DNA of 23,687 nucleotides from CAZNPU01 sp964575335 (GTDB lineage: Bacteria; Planctomycetota; Phycisphaerae; Phycisphaerales; SM1A02), in assembly GCA_964575335.1 (NCBI GenBank), contig CAZNPU010000036.1, forward strand, positions 1 through 23,687. The letters are read 5' to 3'. The notes under the pieces are model-generated. The model did no database searches, was not told where the DNA came from, and worked only from the letters and a program-made list of their open reading frames with translations. The position numbers and the translations under genes were made by a program. Numbering within the stretch: position 1 is the stretch's first letter; each line of letters starts with the position of its first letter. Positions 23,636-23,687 of this stretch are shown here, piece after piece.

Positions 23636-23687
23636 GCAATATCTCCTTCGGAATCAAACGATGTAGCGCATTCCCGGCGCCACCCCG

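Overview
The window most likely comes from a moderately GC-rich member of the Planctomycetota, perhaps near Phycisphaerae. This is inferred, not proven. The clues are very long pseudopilins carrying Dx[DN]xDG calcium-loop motifs, stand-alone ECF sigma factors, a CoaB protein without its usual CoaC fusion partner, and FixJ-type response regulators without a neighbouring kinase. There are no rRNA or tRNA genes, CRISPR arrays or insertion sequences that I can see.

Positions 1-15896 are all minus strand and form a type II secretion / type IV pilus type machine. In transcription order they are a PilB/GspE-type ATPase (15896-14160), PilT (14017-12899), a 367-bp spacer, and then a compact block in the classical gsp order: GspE (12531), GspF (10700), two GspG-like pseudopilins (9341 and 8283), and GspH-, GspI-, GspJ- and GspK-like proteins. 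The GspK-like frame is open for 1258 codons and leaves the window at its left edge. Several junctions are ATGA overlaps or gaps of 1-3 bases, so this block is probably one translationally coupled operon. The ATPases would drive assembly of a pseudopilus from the G/H/I/J/K subunits through GspF in the inner membrane, and PilT adds a retraction motor. Secretin, prepilin peptidase and the PilM/N/O or GspL/M assembly proteins are not in this window.

Positions 15897-19034 are plus strand: a stand-alone phosphopantothenoylcysteine synthetase (coaB), an exported protein with secretin N-domain-like segments and a coiled coil, an ECF sigma factor, and a single-pass membrane protein overlapping the sigma gene that could be its regulator.

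Positions 19035-22591 are gene-poor. They hold two paralogous response regulators facing each other: 19532-20200, with a DNA-binding domain, and 20939-21358, receiver only. Between them lie a strong terminator and other hairpins. Further right is a degenerate 42-bp tandem repeat (22187-22354) and a possible cassette of two tiny minus-strand genes that ends in a hairpin.

Positions 22592-23635 encode, on the minus strand, an exported protein with a bacterial Ig-like domain and a cysteine-rich tail, followed by a rho-independent terminator.
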